A stretch of DNA of 51,691 nt, taken from Bacillus sp. AFS098217. Lineage in GTDB: Bacteria > Bacillota > Bacilli > Bacillales > Bacillaceae_G. The position numbers were made by a program, and so were the translations under genes. A model generated the notes under the pieces. The model was not told where the DNA came from and made no database searches. It saw nothing but the letters and a program-made list of their open reading frames with translations. Positions 42,291 to 51,482 of this stretch are shown here, piece after piece (position 1 is the first letter of the stretch; the number at the start of each line of letters is the position of its first letter). The DNA is taken from the NCBI RefSeq assembly GCF_002551815.1, contig NZ_NVPR01000098.1, positions 1 through 51,691 on the forward strand. The letters run 5' to 3'.

Positions 42291-44270
42291 TCACCCTTCC
42301 GCTTTTAATTCTAGCAGTAAATCTCTTAGCTCAGCTGCGCGCTCGAAGTCTAGTGCTTTCGCCGCTTCCTTCATCTCCGCTTCCATCTTCGTGATTGTTT
42401 TTTCTCGTTCTTTCTTCGTCATCTTCTTAGCAGGCGCCGCTTCATATACTTCCGCACTCTCTGCTGCTGCTGTTGCACGAATCACGTCACGCACTTCTTT
42501 TTGAATTGTTCTCGGCGTAATACCATGTTCTTCATTGTAAGCCTCTTGCTTTTGACGACGGCGTTTCGTCTCTTCAATCGCAATTCCCATCGATTTCGTT
42601 ATGCGATCTGCGTACATAATTACATGACCGTTTTCATTACGTGCGGCACGACCGATTGTTTGAATCAATGATCGCTCTGAACGTAAGAAACCTTCTTTAT
42701 CCGCATCTAAAATAGCTACGAGTGATACTTCTGGAATATCAAGCCCTTCTCGCAACAAGTTAATACCGACAAGCACATCAAACTTACCAAGGCGAAGATC
42801 GCGAATAATTTCAATCCGCTCTAACGTTTTAATTTCAGAATGAAGATAGTTTACTTTAATCCCAACATCTTTTAAGTAATCTGTTAAATCCTCTGACATT
42901 TTCTTTGTTAATGTCGTAATTAATACGCGCTCATTTTTCGCAATACGGTCTTGTATCTCTCCTAGTAAATCATCAATTTGCCCTTCAATTGGCCTTACAT
43001 CAATTTTCGGATCTAAAAGCCCAGTTGGACGAATAATTTGCTCCACAGCTTCCGGTGCAAGTTCTAGTTCATACGGTCCCGGCGTTGCTGATACATACAC
43101 AACTTGATTCGTTTTCTCTTCAAACTCTTCAAACATAAGCGGTCTATTATCTAGCGCTGATGGCAGACGGAATCCATGATCAACAAGCACTTGCTTACGC
43201 GCCTGATCTCCGTTATACATCGCCCTTACTTGTGGCACAGTTACATGCGACTCATCCATCACGATGAGGAAATCTTTAGGAAAATAGTCTAACAATGTAT
43301 ATGGTGTTGAACCAGCTGGACGAAGTGTTAAATGACGGGAGTAGTTCTCAATCCCTGAACAAAAGCCCATCTCACGCATCATTTCTAAATCGTAACGCGT
43401 CCGCTGCTCTATCCGCTGCGCTTCTAGCAACTTGCCATTATCATTTAATTCTTTTAAACGTTCTTCTAATTCTTTTTCAATATTTTCAATGGCAACTTTC
43501 ATTTTTTCTTCGCGTGTAACGAAGTGAGATGCCGGGAAGATTGCCACATGCTCACGTTCTGCTAATACTTCACCTGTTAGTGCATTCACTTCCCTAATAC
43601 GATCAATCTCATCGCCAAAAAACTCAATCCGAATACAATGTTCATCAAGGGATGCTGGAAAAATCTCAACTACATCCCCGCGCACGCGAAACGTTCCACG
43701 CTGGAAGTCAATATCATTACGGCCGTACTGCACATCAACAAGTTCACGAAGCAATTGATTACGTTCCTTCTCCATACCAACGCGTAAAGAGACAACAAGT
43801 TCACGATATTCTTCTGGAGAACCTAAACCGTAAATACAAGACACACTCGCTACAATAATGACATCATCTCGTTCAAATAAAGCCGATGTTGCTGAGTGAC
43901 GCAATTTATCAATCTCATCATTAATTTGTGCATCTTTTTCAATAAATGTATCGGTTTGTGGTACATACGCTTCCGGTTGATAATAATCGTAGTAACTAAC
44001 AAAATATTCCACCGCATTGTTCGGAAAGAAATCTTTCAACTCACTGTATAGCTGTCCTGCTAACGTTTTATTATGAGCCATTACAAGTGTTGGCTTCTTC
44101 ACTTCTTTAATGACATTTGAAATCGTAAATGTCTTACCCGTTCCTGTCGCTCCAAGCAACACTTGATGTTTCTTACCATTTTTAATCCCTGTTACAAGCT
44201 GTTCTATCGCTCTTGGCTGGTCACCTTGCGGGGAATATTCTGAGACAATTTCAAATTGATGTTCCAACAA
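42291..44270 (-). CDS. uvrB: Excinuclease ABC subunit B
   Basis: The 659-residue damage-verification helicase has Walker [13 protein letters not shown], the beta-hairpin region [21 protein letters not shown], helicase motifs [19 protein letters not shown] and TIGRAARN, and a C-terminal UVR motif ([19 protein letters not shown]) that contacts UvrC. The start is one of two successive TTG codons behind GGAGG. A LexA box lies upstream, so it belongs to the SOS response. Confidence 0.97.
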   Translation of the reverse strand: MLEHQFEIVSEYSPQGDQPRAIEQLVTGIKNGKKHQVLLGATGTGKTFTISNVIKEVKKPTLVMAHNKTLAGQLYSELKDFFPNNAVEYFVSYYDYYQPEAYVPQTDTFIEKDAQINDEIDKLRHSATSALFERDDVIIVASVSCIYGLGSPEEYRELVVSLRVGMEKERNQLLRELVDVQYGRNDIDFQRGTFRVRGDVVEIFPASLDEHCIRIEFFGDEIDRIREVNALTGEVLAEREHVAIFPASHFVTREEKMKVAIENIEKELEERLKELNDNGKLLEAQRIEQRTRYDLEMMREMGFCSGIENYSRHLTLRPAGSTPYTLLDYFPKDFLIVMDESHVTVPQVRAMYNGDQARKQVLVDHGFRLPSALDNRPLMFEEFEEKTNQVVYVSATPGPYELELAPEAVEQIIRPTGLLDPKIDVRPIEGQIDDLLGEIQDRIAKNERVLITTLTKKMSEDLTDYLKDVGIKVNYLHSEIKTLERIEIIRDLRLGKFDVLVGINLLREGLDIPEVSLVAILDADKEGFLRSERSLIQTIGRAARNENGHVIMYADRITKSMGIAIEETKRRRQKQEAYNEEHGITPRTIQKEVRDVIRATAAAESAEVYEAAPAKKMTKKEREKTITKMEAEMKEAAKALDFERAAELRDLLLELKAEG

Positions 44271-44338
44271 ATCCGACCTCCTCGTAAAAAATCTGTATTC
44301 TCATTTTACCACGAACGCTCAGAAAAAAACCAAGGAAA

Positions 44339-44352
44339 CGAACAAATATTCG
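44339..44352 (-). promoter_or_regulatory. LexA (SOS) box upstream of uvrB
   Basis: On the plus strand the site is CGAACAAATATTCG, one mismatch from the Gram-positive LexA core CGAAC-N4-GTTCG. It lies 69 nt upstream of uvrB. Confidence 0.75.
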
Positions 44353-44423
44353 GTAAAAAATTCGACATTCATTTTAAAACAAACCGCAAATTTCATACGC
44401 TAAGCAAAATTCTGCAAAGAAAA

Positions 44424-44464
44424 AGCCGATTTCCTTGAACTGTACGCTAAAGGATAAATCGGCT
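44424..44464 (-). terminator. Terminator after yjdM
   Basis: AGCCGATTTATCCTT pairs imperfectly with AAGGAAATCGGCT across a 13-nt loop, followed by TTTTTC on the minus strand. Confidence 0.8.
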
Positions 44465-44517
44465 CTGTGCTATTAATTTATTTGTAGTGGTCGAAATTCT
44501 ATTTTATGAAAAATCAT

Positions 44518-44859
44518 TTATACTTTTTTAACAAATTCAGATTTTAATTTCATGGCTCCAAAACCATCAATTTTACAATCAATATCATGATCTCCATCAA
44601 CTAGACGGATATTCTTCACTTTTGTACCGATTTTCACAACTGATGAAGTTCCTTTTACTTTAAGATCTTTAATGACTGTCACAGAATCACCGTCGTTTAA
44701 TACATTTCCATTTGCATCTTTAACAACTTTTGTATTCCCATTGTTTTCTGCTTCTGATTCTAAAGTCCACTCATGAGCACACTCTGGACAAACAAAAAGA
44801 TTTCTATCTTCATAAGTGTATGCTGAATTACATTTTGGGCAATTTGGTAAATTAGACAT
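44518..44859 (-). CDS. yjdM: YjdM/PhnA-family zinc-ribbon protein
   Basis: The 113-residue protein has an N-terminal zinc ribbon ([21 protein letters not shown]) and a C-terminal beta domain with [52 protein letters not shown]-like sequence. It matches E. coli YjdM (PhnA), whose old link to phosphonate use is not supported by function. I start at ATG 44857-44859 ([10 protein letters not shown]) behind ATGGAGGAAAT. It appears to stand alone. Confidence 0.88.
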   Translation of the reverse strand: MSNLPNCPKCNSAYTYEDRNLFVCPECAHEWTLESEAENNGNTKVVKDANGNVLNDGDSVTVIKDLKVKGTSSVVKIGTKVKNIRLVDGDHDIDCKIDGFGAMKLKSEFVKKV

Positions 44860-44939
44860 ATTTTTTATTTCCTCCATATTTATCTTTTATAAAATCATTA
44901 AAAGAGTAAATTAAATAAGCTCTGTATATTAAATGAATG

Positions 44940-46694
44940 TTAAAAATCCAATGCATTGGTTTTATTATTTATTATATTAACTTGCTGAGAAAGCCCGGTA
45001 CATTCATGAAAAGCAAAATGCTTACACCCTATACATTTTTTCGTATTCAAATGTTCTAGAGCGCAGTTAATAGCTTCCCCTGTATGATCAAAAAAGTTTT
45101 CTTCCCCGATCTCGTTGTACAATCCATTCTTATCTAGAGTTATTTTTAACTCGGATTGAATTCCTGAGATGAGAAGTACGCCACCTTGTTTTTTAAAATG
45201 CTGAATAATATTTCTAAAGTATGCTTCTCCTGTTGTATCAATAAACGGAACTTTTCCCATACGTAAAATTAAAACTTTCGGCTTATAATGAATAGTCCCT
45301 AAAATGTTTTGTTCAAATGTTTGAGCAGCACCAAAAAATAGTGGGCCCTCTATTGTGTAAATACTAATTTGTGGACAATCATGTGCCTTATTTACCACAT
45401 GCGGTAACAATTTTTCATTCTTTTTTGTATGATCAGGAAGCACTTTAGATATGACAAGCATATTACTCATACGTTTTGTAAACAAAATAACAGCTAAAAT
45501 AAGGCCGATTTCCACAGCTGTTGTCAAACTAGTAAATACAGTAAGCAAAAATGTTACAAGCAATACAAGGGAATCCCCTGTCTTCATCTTAAGTATGTGA
45601 ACAAAATGTTTTTGTTCACTCATATTCCAAGCTACTACCATTAAAATAGGAGCCATACTAGCAAGTGGAATATGTGAGGCATATGGCGCTAACAGTAGAA
45701 GTGTGGATAACACAAATACTCCATGAATAACACCTGACATCGGAGATACAGCCCCACTCTTAATATTAGTTGCTGTGCGGGCAATCGCTCCAGTTGCTGG
45801 GATACCTCCAAATAATGATGTAACAACATTGGCAATTCCTTGGCCAATAAGCTCTTTGTTACTGTTGTGTTTACTATTTGTCATACCATCTGCTACAACA
45901 GCGGATAAAAGGGATTCAATACCACCCAGCATGGCGATAACAAATGCAGGGCCCATTAACTGTTTTATGCGCTCTAATGTGATTTCTGGTATATCAAACT
46001 GTGGAAGTGTATTTGGAATCGTACCATACGCTGTACCAATAGTAGGTACATGACCTGAGAAAAATACAGTAGCAATTATAGTTGAAATAGCAATACCTAC
46101 TAATGAACCAGGTACTTTTGGCAAAATCTTTGGAGTTATCAATATAACAAAAAGGCAAATCAAAGCAGTTATAATACTATAAAAATTGATGGTATCAATA
46201 TGGATAAAGATTTCCTTTAAATTTGCTATAAATGCCTCATGCTTTTTTATACCTGTTAGACCCAAAAAACTAGCAATTTGTCCCGTAAAGATGCCAACCG
46301 CAATACCTGATGTAAAACCAATTGTTACAGGGCGTGGGATAAATTTAATTAAAGATCCTAATTTAAAAATTCCCATAAGACATAAGATAATTCCGGCTAA
46401 TAAACCGGCCAGTAGTAAATTTTCATACCCATAGGTAATTACAATCCCTAAAAGAATCGGAACAAAAGCACCTGTAGGTCCTCCAATTTGATACTTTGAA
46501 CCACCAAATAACGAAACGAGTATCCCGGCAATACATGTTGTATAAATTCCATACTCCGGCTTAACGCCAGAAGCTATAGCAAAAGACATAGCAAGTGGAA
46601 TCGCAACGACTCCGACAATCATTCCAGAAAGAAGATCCTTTTGAAAATGCCCTAATGAATATCCTTCAAACCTTCCTGTAAATAACCCTTTCAT
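44940..46694 (-). CDS. SulP-family anion transporter with STAS domain and Cys/His tail
   Basis: A transporter of about 584 residues. The SulP core of 10-14 helices has GVVAIPLAMSFAIASG, YGIYTTCIAGILVSLFGGS, GGPTGAFVPI and GIESLLSAVVADGM. A cytosolic STAS domain (about 440-550) has KVLILRMGKVPFIDTTGE. The tail is unusual: CIGCKHFAFHEC gives Cys554, Cys557, His559, His563 and Cys565, a likely metal or redox site. SulP proteins carry sulphate, bicarbonate or other anions; the substrate here is unknown. I start at ATG 46692-46694 (MKGLFTGRF) behind AGAAGG. The two upstream genes encode a cysteine-rich protein and an ArsR regulator. Confidence 0.88.
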   Translation of the reverse strand: MKGLFTGRFEGYSLGHFQKDLLSGMIVGVVAIPLAMSFAIASGVKPEYGIYTTCIAGILVSLFGGSKYQIGGPTGAFVPILLGIVITYGYENLLLAGLLAGIILCLMGIFKLGSLIKFIPRPVTIGFTSGIAVGIFTGQIASFLGLTGIKKHEAFIANLKEIFIHIDTINFYSIITALICLFVILITPKILPKVPGSLVGIAISTIIATVFFSGHVPTIGTAYGTIPNTLPQFDIPEITLERIKQLMGPAFVIAMLGGIESLLSAVVADGMTNSKHNSNKELIGQGIANVVTSLFGGIPATGAIARTATNIKSGAVSPMSGVIHGVFVLSTLLLLAPYASHIPLASMAPILMVVAWNMSEQKHFVHILKMKTGDSLVLLVTFLLTVFTSLTTAVEIGLILAVILFTKRMSNMLVISKVLPDHTKKNEKLLPHVVNKAHDCPQISIYTIEGPLFFGAAQTFEQNILGTIHYKPKVLILRMGKVPFIDTTGEAYFRNIIQHFKKQGGVLLISGIQSELKITLDKNGLYNEIGEENFFDHTGEAINCALEHLNTKKCIGCKHFAFHECTGLSQQVNIINNKTNALDF

Positions 46695-46765
46695 TACAAA
46701 ACCTTCTTTTCTATTTTTAATCAATCGTACTTCTTTTCTTCTGAAAGAATACTTTCTTGTGATAA

Positions 46766-46780
46766 ATTTGTATTACAAAT
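46766..46780 (-). promoter_or_regulatory. Palindrome between the Cys-rich gene and the SulP gene
   Basis: ATTTGTATTACAAAT is a perfect 15-nt palindrome with a central T. It could be a second operator site or a small RNA hairpin. The ATTAC/GTAAT content recalls the larger palindrome upstream of the ArsR gene. Confidence 0.35.
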
Positions 46781-46822
46781 ACATTTAAACGCTCCCTATC
46801 TCGTTACAAAGAGAGTATCAGC

Positions 46823-47263
46823 CTAATATTGGTTATACGTTTTGCTTAAATGCCGTTCTAATTTACCTATATCTCCGCCTTCTTGTACGTAGGATTTTAA
46901 TCTTTCTGCTAAAAGTAATCCGTCCCGGCTATCTAGCTTTTTCATATCTATAAACGATGTAATCCTTACTGTATCTGGGGTAATATCTCTACGAAACATT
47001 TGTCCTGGAATTTCACTCCAAAAACGATTCCATTCATCTAGTAATCCTATTTGGTCAAATAAAGAGCTCTGAATTCCGCATAACCAAGCTGTACAAGCTG
47101 TATTTCTTTTTTGACATCCAACTTCATCTTGTAAATATTCACATAAAAAACAACAAGAATTTCCACTTTTAATACAAATACTACAAACGTGATAGGCTCC
47201 TATTGAGCGAAATATTTCTATTCCATGTTGAATGACATCTTCTTTCCTAATTTCAATGCTCAA
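46823..47263 (-). CDS. Cysteine-rich protein of unknown function
   Basis: I do not recognise this 146-residue protein. Eight cysteines lie within residues 27-62 (C27, C30, C37, C38, C41, C50, C57, C62) as CSICIKSGNSCCFLCEYL and a later GCQKRNTACTAWLC, with no signal peptide. The second half is helical and has no cysteine. The pattern suggests a metal or Fe-S site in a cytosolic protein. The start is TTG 47261-47263 with AAGGAGG 7 nt upstream, inside the end of the ArsR gene. It lies between the ArsR regulator and SulP transporter genes, so it may sense or handle the same compound. Function is unknown. Confidence 0.75.
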   Translation of the reverse strand: MSIEIRKEDVIQHGIEIFRSIGAYHVCSICIKSGNSCCFLCEYLQDEVGCQKRNTACTAWLCGIQSSLFDQIGLLDEWNRFWSEIPGQMFRRDITPDTVRITSFIDMKKLDSRDGLLLAERLKSYVQEGGDIGKLERHLSKTYNQY

Positions 47264-47264
47264 C

Positions 47265-47618
47265 CTAACCCTCCTTAACTATCGATTCACGCTCTGCTTC
47301 ATCTAGTTCCTCTAACATTAAAATTGTATCGATTAAATGGTTGTTAAAAATTCGCTTTGCAACTACCAGTAAATCCACAATCATAGGATCTCGTAGAGAA
47401 TATAAAACTCGTTTTCCATCTTTGGTACCAACAACAATATTTTTTGAACGTAGTACGCTTAATTGTTGAGAAACAGCTGAACCTTCCTTATTAAGAATCG
47501 ATTGAATTTCATTTACGCTTTTTTCACCCTCTGACAATAATTCTAAAATGCCTATTCGCAAAGGATGTGCTAATGCTTTAAAGAAATCAGCTTTAAATTT
47601 TTGCATTTCGTTTCCCAT
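47265..47618 (-). CDS. ArsR-family transcriptional regulator
   Basis: The 117-residue winged-helix protein has ADFFKALAHPLRIGILELL, the recognition helix region VNEIQSILNKEGSAVSQQLSVLRSKNIV and a wing GTKDGKRVLYSL. It contains no cysteine, so it lacks the CxC metal site of ArsR/CadC and the dithiol of sulphide sensors. It must sense something else, or use His and acidic residues. ATG 47616-47618 has TGGAGG 7 nt upstream. A 46-nt palindrome begins 36 nt upstream. It is the first gene of the ArsR-Cys-rich-SulP set and probably represses it. Confidence 0.88.
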   Translation of the reverse strand: MGNEMQKFKADFFKALAHPLRIGILELLSEGEKSVNEIQSILNKEGSAVSQQLSVLRSKNIVVGTKDGKRVLYSLRDPMIVDLLVVAKRIFNNHLIDTILMLEELDEAERESIVKEG

Positions 47619-47653
47619 TCAAATACCTCCATTACTTACCCTTAATTTGAAAA

Positions 47654-47699
47654 AGTATCATATTACATCTTCAAATATTTGAATATGTAATATGATACT
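47654..47699 (-). promoter_or_regulatory. 46-nt near-perfect palindrome, probable ArsR-type operator/promoter
   Basis: Two 23-nt arms are complementary at 22 positions with no loop (centre TCAAATATTTGA, outer AGTATCATATTACAT). It overlaps possible promoter hexamers on the minus strand (TTACAT, 17 nt, TGTAAT). With a regulator gene 36 nt downstream it is probably the autoregulatory site. A cruciform or divergent promoter is possible. No gene is divergent within 900 bp. Confidence 0.65.
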
Positions 47700-47845
47700 C
47701 CTAGGACTTCGAATTTTCAATACAAATTTTGAAAGATTAAATTTGAACAGCAGCTCATTCACGCATCCACAAATAAAGCCTTGTAAGTCTTTTACTCAGT
47801 TGGAAAATGAAATTAAGAGATCATTATAGATATAAATGGAATTTA
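47700..47845. other. Gap between the ArsR promoter and the lipoprotein terminator
   Basis: No gene, repeat or motif that I can support. Confidence 0.3.
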
Positions 47846-47883
47846 AAGAAGATGACTTCTGTTGATACAGAACTCATCTTCTT
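47846..47883 (-). terminator. Terminator after the DUF4362 lipoprotein
   Basis: AAGAAGATGA and TCATCTTCTT form the outer stem and TTCTGT/ACAGAA the inner stem, with one mismatch and a 4-nt loop. TTTAAATT follows on the minus strand. Confidence 0.75.
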
Positions 47884-47949
47884 AATATTGCATACCTTTT
47901 TTTCAAAACGCCCTTTACAAATGGTAGATTTTACATGAAAATATCTTTT

Positions 47950-48387
47950 TCATTCATTAGGCACCTTCACTAAAAAATAGTTTATGTATTCAAGATTTTT
48001 TTGGCATTCACTTAATTTATAATTTACGCTTTCCTTGCTTTCCTCTTTTAGAATTCCTCTGCACACATCACTCTTTTTTCCTTTATGAGTACTACCAAAC
48101 TTATCATTTGAATCATCAAACGTATAGTTTATATTCATTCCATCATAATCCAATGTTTGAAAGATTGGATCTCCTTCATCGGTATAATGTACGATGCGTA
48201 CTTTATCCGACTGACCATTTTTAACATGAACAAGAAATTTCTCAAACTTATCTAAATTAGTCACTCCGCTCACTTTTTCAACTATATCATCTTTCTGATT
48301 ATCTCCCGTTGATTTTGTAGAAGATACACACCCTACTAAACTGCCGATACAAAATAGAAAACACAATAAAGCAATTCCTTTTCTCAT
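47950..48387 (-). CDS. DUF4362 lipoprotein
   Basis: The 145-residue protein has a lipoprotein signal MRKGIALLCFLFCIGSLVGC (lipobox LVGC, Cys20). It then has a domain with VRIVHYTDEGDPIFQTLDYDG and NYTFDDSNDKFG, which fits DUF4362 proteins of Bacillus. It contains a later cysteine pair (DVCRG, SECQ) that may form a disulphide outside the cell. Function is unknown. ATG 48385-48387 follows GGAGAGGATTC. It stands alone with its own terminator. Confidence 0.8.
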   Translation of the reverse strand: MRKGIALLCFLFCIGSLVGCVSSTKSTGDNQKDDIVEKVSGVTNLDKFEKFLVHVKNGQSDKVRIVHYTDEGDPIFQTLDYDGMNINYTFDDSNDKFGSTHKGKKSDVCRGILKEESKESVNYKLSECQKNLEYINYFLVKVPNE

Positions 48388-48618
48388 ATGAATCCTCTCC
48401 AGCTCGTTTTGACTTTATACTATCATTCAACACGAAATGAACTGGAAGAGCAATGTAAATACGCCAGCAAATACAGAAAAGGTAGAATTTTCTAAAAAAT
48501 AATTATTTACAAAGTTATTTTTTCACATTAGAATACGAACTACAAGGATTCGACATTATGCGACAAAATGAAGTTATGTTTTTCAGAATTTTTAAATAAA
48601 AGGGGATGAGAAAACGAT

Positions 48619-50028
48619 ATGAATCTATTTCGCAAAAAATCCATTTCAACATTGTTAGCACAGTCCGAACAAAAAGGGGCATCTTTAAATAAAGAACTCG
48701 GCGCATTCGATCTTACCATGTTAGGGGTCGGTGCTATTATCGGAACTGGGATTTTCGTTCTTACCGGTGTCGCCGCAGCAGAACATGCAGGACCAGCACT
48801 TATTTTATCGTTTATTTTATCCGGTTTAGCCTGTGTATTTGCGGCATTATGTTATTCTGAATTCGCATCAACTGTACCTGTATCTGGTAGTGCATACACT
48901 TATAGCTATGCAACGTTTGGAGAGATAATTGCTTGGATTTTAGGATGGGATTTAATCTTAGAATACGGATTGGCTTCGTCAGCTGTTGCATCAGGCTGGT
49001 CTGGATATTTCCAAGGACTATTGAGCGGATTCGGGATTACATTACCTACCGCTTTAACAAGCGCATATAACCCTGCAGCTGGAACATATGTAGACTTACC
49101 AGCAATCTGTATCATTTTTCTAATGACACTGTTATTAACAAGGGGAGCAAAAAAATCAGCTCGCTTTAATGCTATCATGGTAGCTATTAAACTCTTTGTT
49201 GTCTTACTATTTATCGGTGTAGGTGCCTTCTATGTGAAACCTGAAAACTGGACACCATTTATGCCGTTTGGTTTCTCTGGTGTAACAACTGGCGCTGCAA
49301 CTGTTTTCTTTGCTTACATCGGATTTGATGCTGTATCAACAGCTGCTGAAGAAGTAAAAAATCCACAGCGCAACATGCCGATTGGGATTATTGCTTCTTT
49401 AACAATTTGTACCATACTATATATTGTCGTCTCATTGATATTGACTGGAATTGTGCCTTACGATCAGTTAGGTGTTAAAAATCCTGTTGCTTTCGCACTA
49501 CAATACATTCACCAAGATTGGGTTGCTGGTTTCATTTCTTTAGGAGCAATTACTGGTATTACAACTGTTTTACTCGTTATGCTATATGGACAAACACGTT
49601 TATTTTACGCAATTAGCCGAGACGGCTTACTACCAAAAGTACTTTCCCGTGTAAACAAAAAAACAAAAACACCTGTTATTAATAGTTGGATTACTGCCAC
49701 TATGGTTGCTTTCTTTGCTGGTTTCGTTCCTTTAAATAAACTAGCAGAATTAACAAATATCGGTACATTATTCGCATTCATCGTTGTATCAATTGGAGTA
49801 ATTATCCTACGCAAAAAACAACCAGAACTACCGCGTGCTTTTAAAGTGCCATTGGTACCATGGATTCCTGCTTTAGCTGTTCTATTCTGTGGATACCTCG
49901 CATTGCAACTGCCTGCAATCACATGGATCGGCTTTGTGATATGGCTTGTAATTGGACTTGTTGTTTATTTCAGTTACGGTTATAAAAATAGTACGCTACA
50001 AAATAAACAAAAAGAAGACGTTGCATAA
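48619..50028 (+). CDS. APC-family amino acid permease (YfnA/CAT type)
   Basis: The 469-residue transporter has 12 predicted helices. It shows GVGAIIGTGIFVLTGVAAAEHAGPA in helix 1, the family motif FFAYIGFDAVSTAAEEVKNPQRNMPIGI in the middle and YGQTRLFYAISRDGLLP later. This is the cationic amino acid transporter branch close to B. subtilis YfnA and Geobacillus ApcT, a proton-coupled amino acid importer. The substrate is not certain. ATG 48619 follows AAAAGGGGATGAG. It faces the membrane protein gene at 50048 and shares a terminator with it. Confidence 0.9.
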   Translation: MNLFRKKSISTLLAQSEQKGASLNKELGAFDLTMLGVGAIIGTGIFVLTGVAAAEHAGPALILSFILSGLACVFAALCYSEFASTVPVSGSAYTYSYATFGEIIAWILGWDLILEYGLASSAVASGWSGYFQGLLSGFGITLPTALTSAYNPAAGTYVDLPAICIIFLMTLLLTRGAKKSARFNAIMVAIKLFVVLLFIGVGAFYVKPENWTPFMPFGFSGVTTGAATVFFAYIGFDAVSTAAEEVKNPQRNMPIGIIASLTICTILYIVVSLILTGIVPYDQLGVKNPVAFALQYIHQDWVAGFISLGAITGITTVLLVMLYGQTRLFYAISRDGLLPKVLSRVNKKTKTPVINSWITATMVAFFAGFVPLNKLAELTNIGTLFAFIVVSIGVIILRKKQPELPRAFKVPLVPWIPALAVLFCGYLALQLPAITWIGFVIWLVIGLVVYFSYGYKNSTLQNKQKEDVA

Positions 50029-50031
50029 TGA

Positions 50032-50066
50032 AAAAACTGTTGTCCCATTAGGACAGCAGTTTTTTT
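50032..50066. terminator. Shared terminator between convergent genes
   Basis: AAAAACTGTTGTCC pairs with GGACAGCAGTTTTT around CATTA, with A- and T-runs on either side. Its right arm codes for the last residues of the minus-strand gene ending at 50048. Confidence 0.85.
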
Positions 50067-50656
50067 TCTTTTTTTGGAAAAATGACATATGAAAATGTAA
50101 TTATCGTATCAATAAGAAGTACAATACCCCATACCTGGCTTACACGACTCGCTCCTTGGTTTAAAACAATCCCTTTCTCAAACCAATCTCCCCACTGTTC
50201 GATTGGCACGAGTCCATACATAAAGAAAAATACAATATGAACAGCAGTAAACAAAATAAGATGTAAGCTCCATTGCCCCAGTTCTTGCTTTGTATAAGCC
50301 CAGCCCGTAACCTGTAATTGTTCTTCTATAGGCATCGGCTCATTCCGCCATCTTGCAACAAGTTTTCGTACCCATATATCCAATTTTTTTAGATCTTTTT
50401 TTCCATATAAAAGCGCATATAATAATATAATTACGGTAATAATTTGAAAGTTAGAAAACTGACCTGTGTGATAATAATCAATGGCGCCCAGCGCTAAAAT
50501 AAACACTTCATTTAAAAGCAATACAATGCCTGCGATAAAACTCGCTTTCTGTAAACGAAAACCATAACGTAGTACAAAAAATCCAATTGCCGATATCCAA
50601 AATACAATTTCTGCACCAATTAAAAAATACCAACGATATTCTGCAAGTATACTCAT
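50048..50656 (-). CDS. Membrane protein of unknown function
   Basis: The 202-residue protein has about six hydrophobic helices (near 8-28, 37-57, 70-86, 130-150 and 172-193). A cytosolic loop near 88-125 contains KKDLKKLDIWVRKLVARWRNEPMPIEEQLQVTG-like sequence. I do not recognise the family. Its ATG overlaps the stop of the upstream MerR gene by 4 bases, so it is translationally coupled to that regulator and probably is its main target. Confidence 0.75.
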   Translation of the reverse strand: MSILAEYRWYFLIGAEIVFWISAIGFFVLRYGFRLQKASFIAGIVLLLNEVFILALGAIDYYHTGQFSNFQIITVIILLYALLYGKKDLKKLDIWVRKLVARWRNEPMPIEEQLQVTGWAYTKQELGQWSLHLILFTAVHIVFFFMYGLVPIEQWGDWFEKGIVLNQGASRVSQVWGIVLLIDTIITFSYVIFPKKEKKLLS

Positions 50657-51408
50657 TTCCCCTTCTCCCTCTCATCATATATACGAAAAGCTTCATCCAT
50701 ATACATTAAAAGCTCCTCTTCAATTGGATACATATTCATCTTCTTTGAATCTTCCTTTGATTTTCTTACTTCCCACAATTTATCTAAAAATGCTTCATCC
50801 CCATTCGCCATTTCTAAACACTTCGCCATTAGTTTGTTTGTAGCTTCTTGCACTTCATCATGCGATGCATCCTTGCCTTCTTTCATAAAGCCACGCAACT
50901 GTTTTAACAACTCAACCCATTCTCGAACGTTTTCATCTTCCTCGCTCATATTCGGCAAATTGCGAAGAAGTTTTTGCTCCTCGTCTAAAAATGTCTTTTT
51001 TTGAAATATTTCGCGTATACGAGGAGACTGCCTTGAAAGTTGAATGAGTTCAAACATGATTCTCCAATCTAATTCTCCCTCTAGCTCAGCTGAATACACA
51101 ACAGCTTGTAAAATCCGTTCCATTCGGTTGAACTTTTTCTGCTCTTGTTGTACAAACTTAAGTTGTTTTTCCAATGATTCTTTTAAGCTGAATTCATCTG
51201 TTACTAACATATTCGTAATCTCTCTTAATGAGAAACCCATTTCTTTTAGAAACAAAATTTGCTGCAACCGAATCACATCCGCTTCACTATATAACCGATG
51301 GCCTCCGTCCGTTTTCCCGCTTGGCTTTAATAAATCTATTTGATCGTAATAACGTAGCGTTCTTACAGTAACACCCGTTTCCTTTGTAAGTTCCTGAATC
51401 GAAATCAT
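50653..51408 (-). CDS. MerR-family transcriptional regulator (TipA-like)
   Basis: This protein of about 251 residues has an N-terminal MerR helix-turn-helix and wing (ISIQELTKETGVTVRTLRYYDQIDLLKPS, then GGHRLYSEADVIRLQQI). A coiled linker (QLKFVQQEQKKFNRMERILQ) and a helical C-terminal effector domain follow. This layout fits drug- or peptide-sensing MerR proteins. I prefer ATG 51406-51408 because AAAGGG lies 8 nt upstream; others lie 2-3 codons earlier. It reads into the membrane protein gene at 50048 and is preceded by a MerR-type promoter at 51430-51460. Confidence 0.87.
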   Translation of the reverse strand: MISIQELTKETGVTVRTLRYYDQIDLLKPSGKTDGGHRLYSEADVIRLQQILFLKEMGFSLREITNMLVTDEFSLKESLEKQLKFVQQEQKKFNRMERILQAVVYSAELEGELDWRIMFELIQLSRQSPRIREIFQKKTFLDEEQKLLRNLPNMSEEDENVREWVELLKQLRGFMKEGKDASHDEVQEATNKLMAKCLEMANGDEAFLDKLWEVRKSKEDSKKMNMYPIEEELLMYMDEAFRIYDEREKGK

Positions 51409-51429
51409 TTCCATCACCCTTTCCTCTTC

Positions 51430-51460
51430 ATTGTAAAAGATGACGTAACGTAACTTTCAA
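51430..51460 (-). promoter_or_regulatory. MerR-type promoter with 19-bp spacer
   Basis: A -35 of TTGAAA (51455-51460) and -10 of TACAAT (51430-51435) are separated by 19 bp, the long spacer that MerR proteins correct by DNA distortion. The spacer carries the palindrome ACGTTACGT (51443-51451). The gene is probably self-activated. Confidence 0.78.
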
Positions 51461-51482
51461 GTATTTTTGTGAAAAAATTCAA

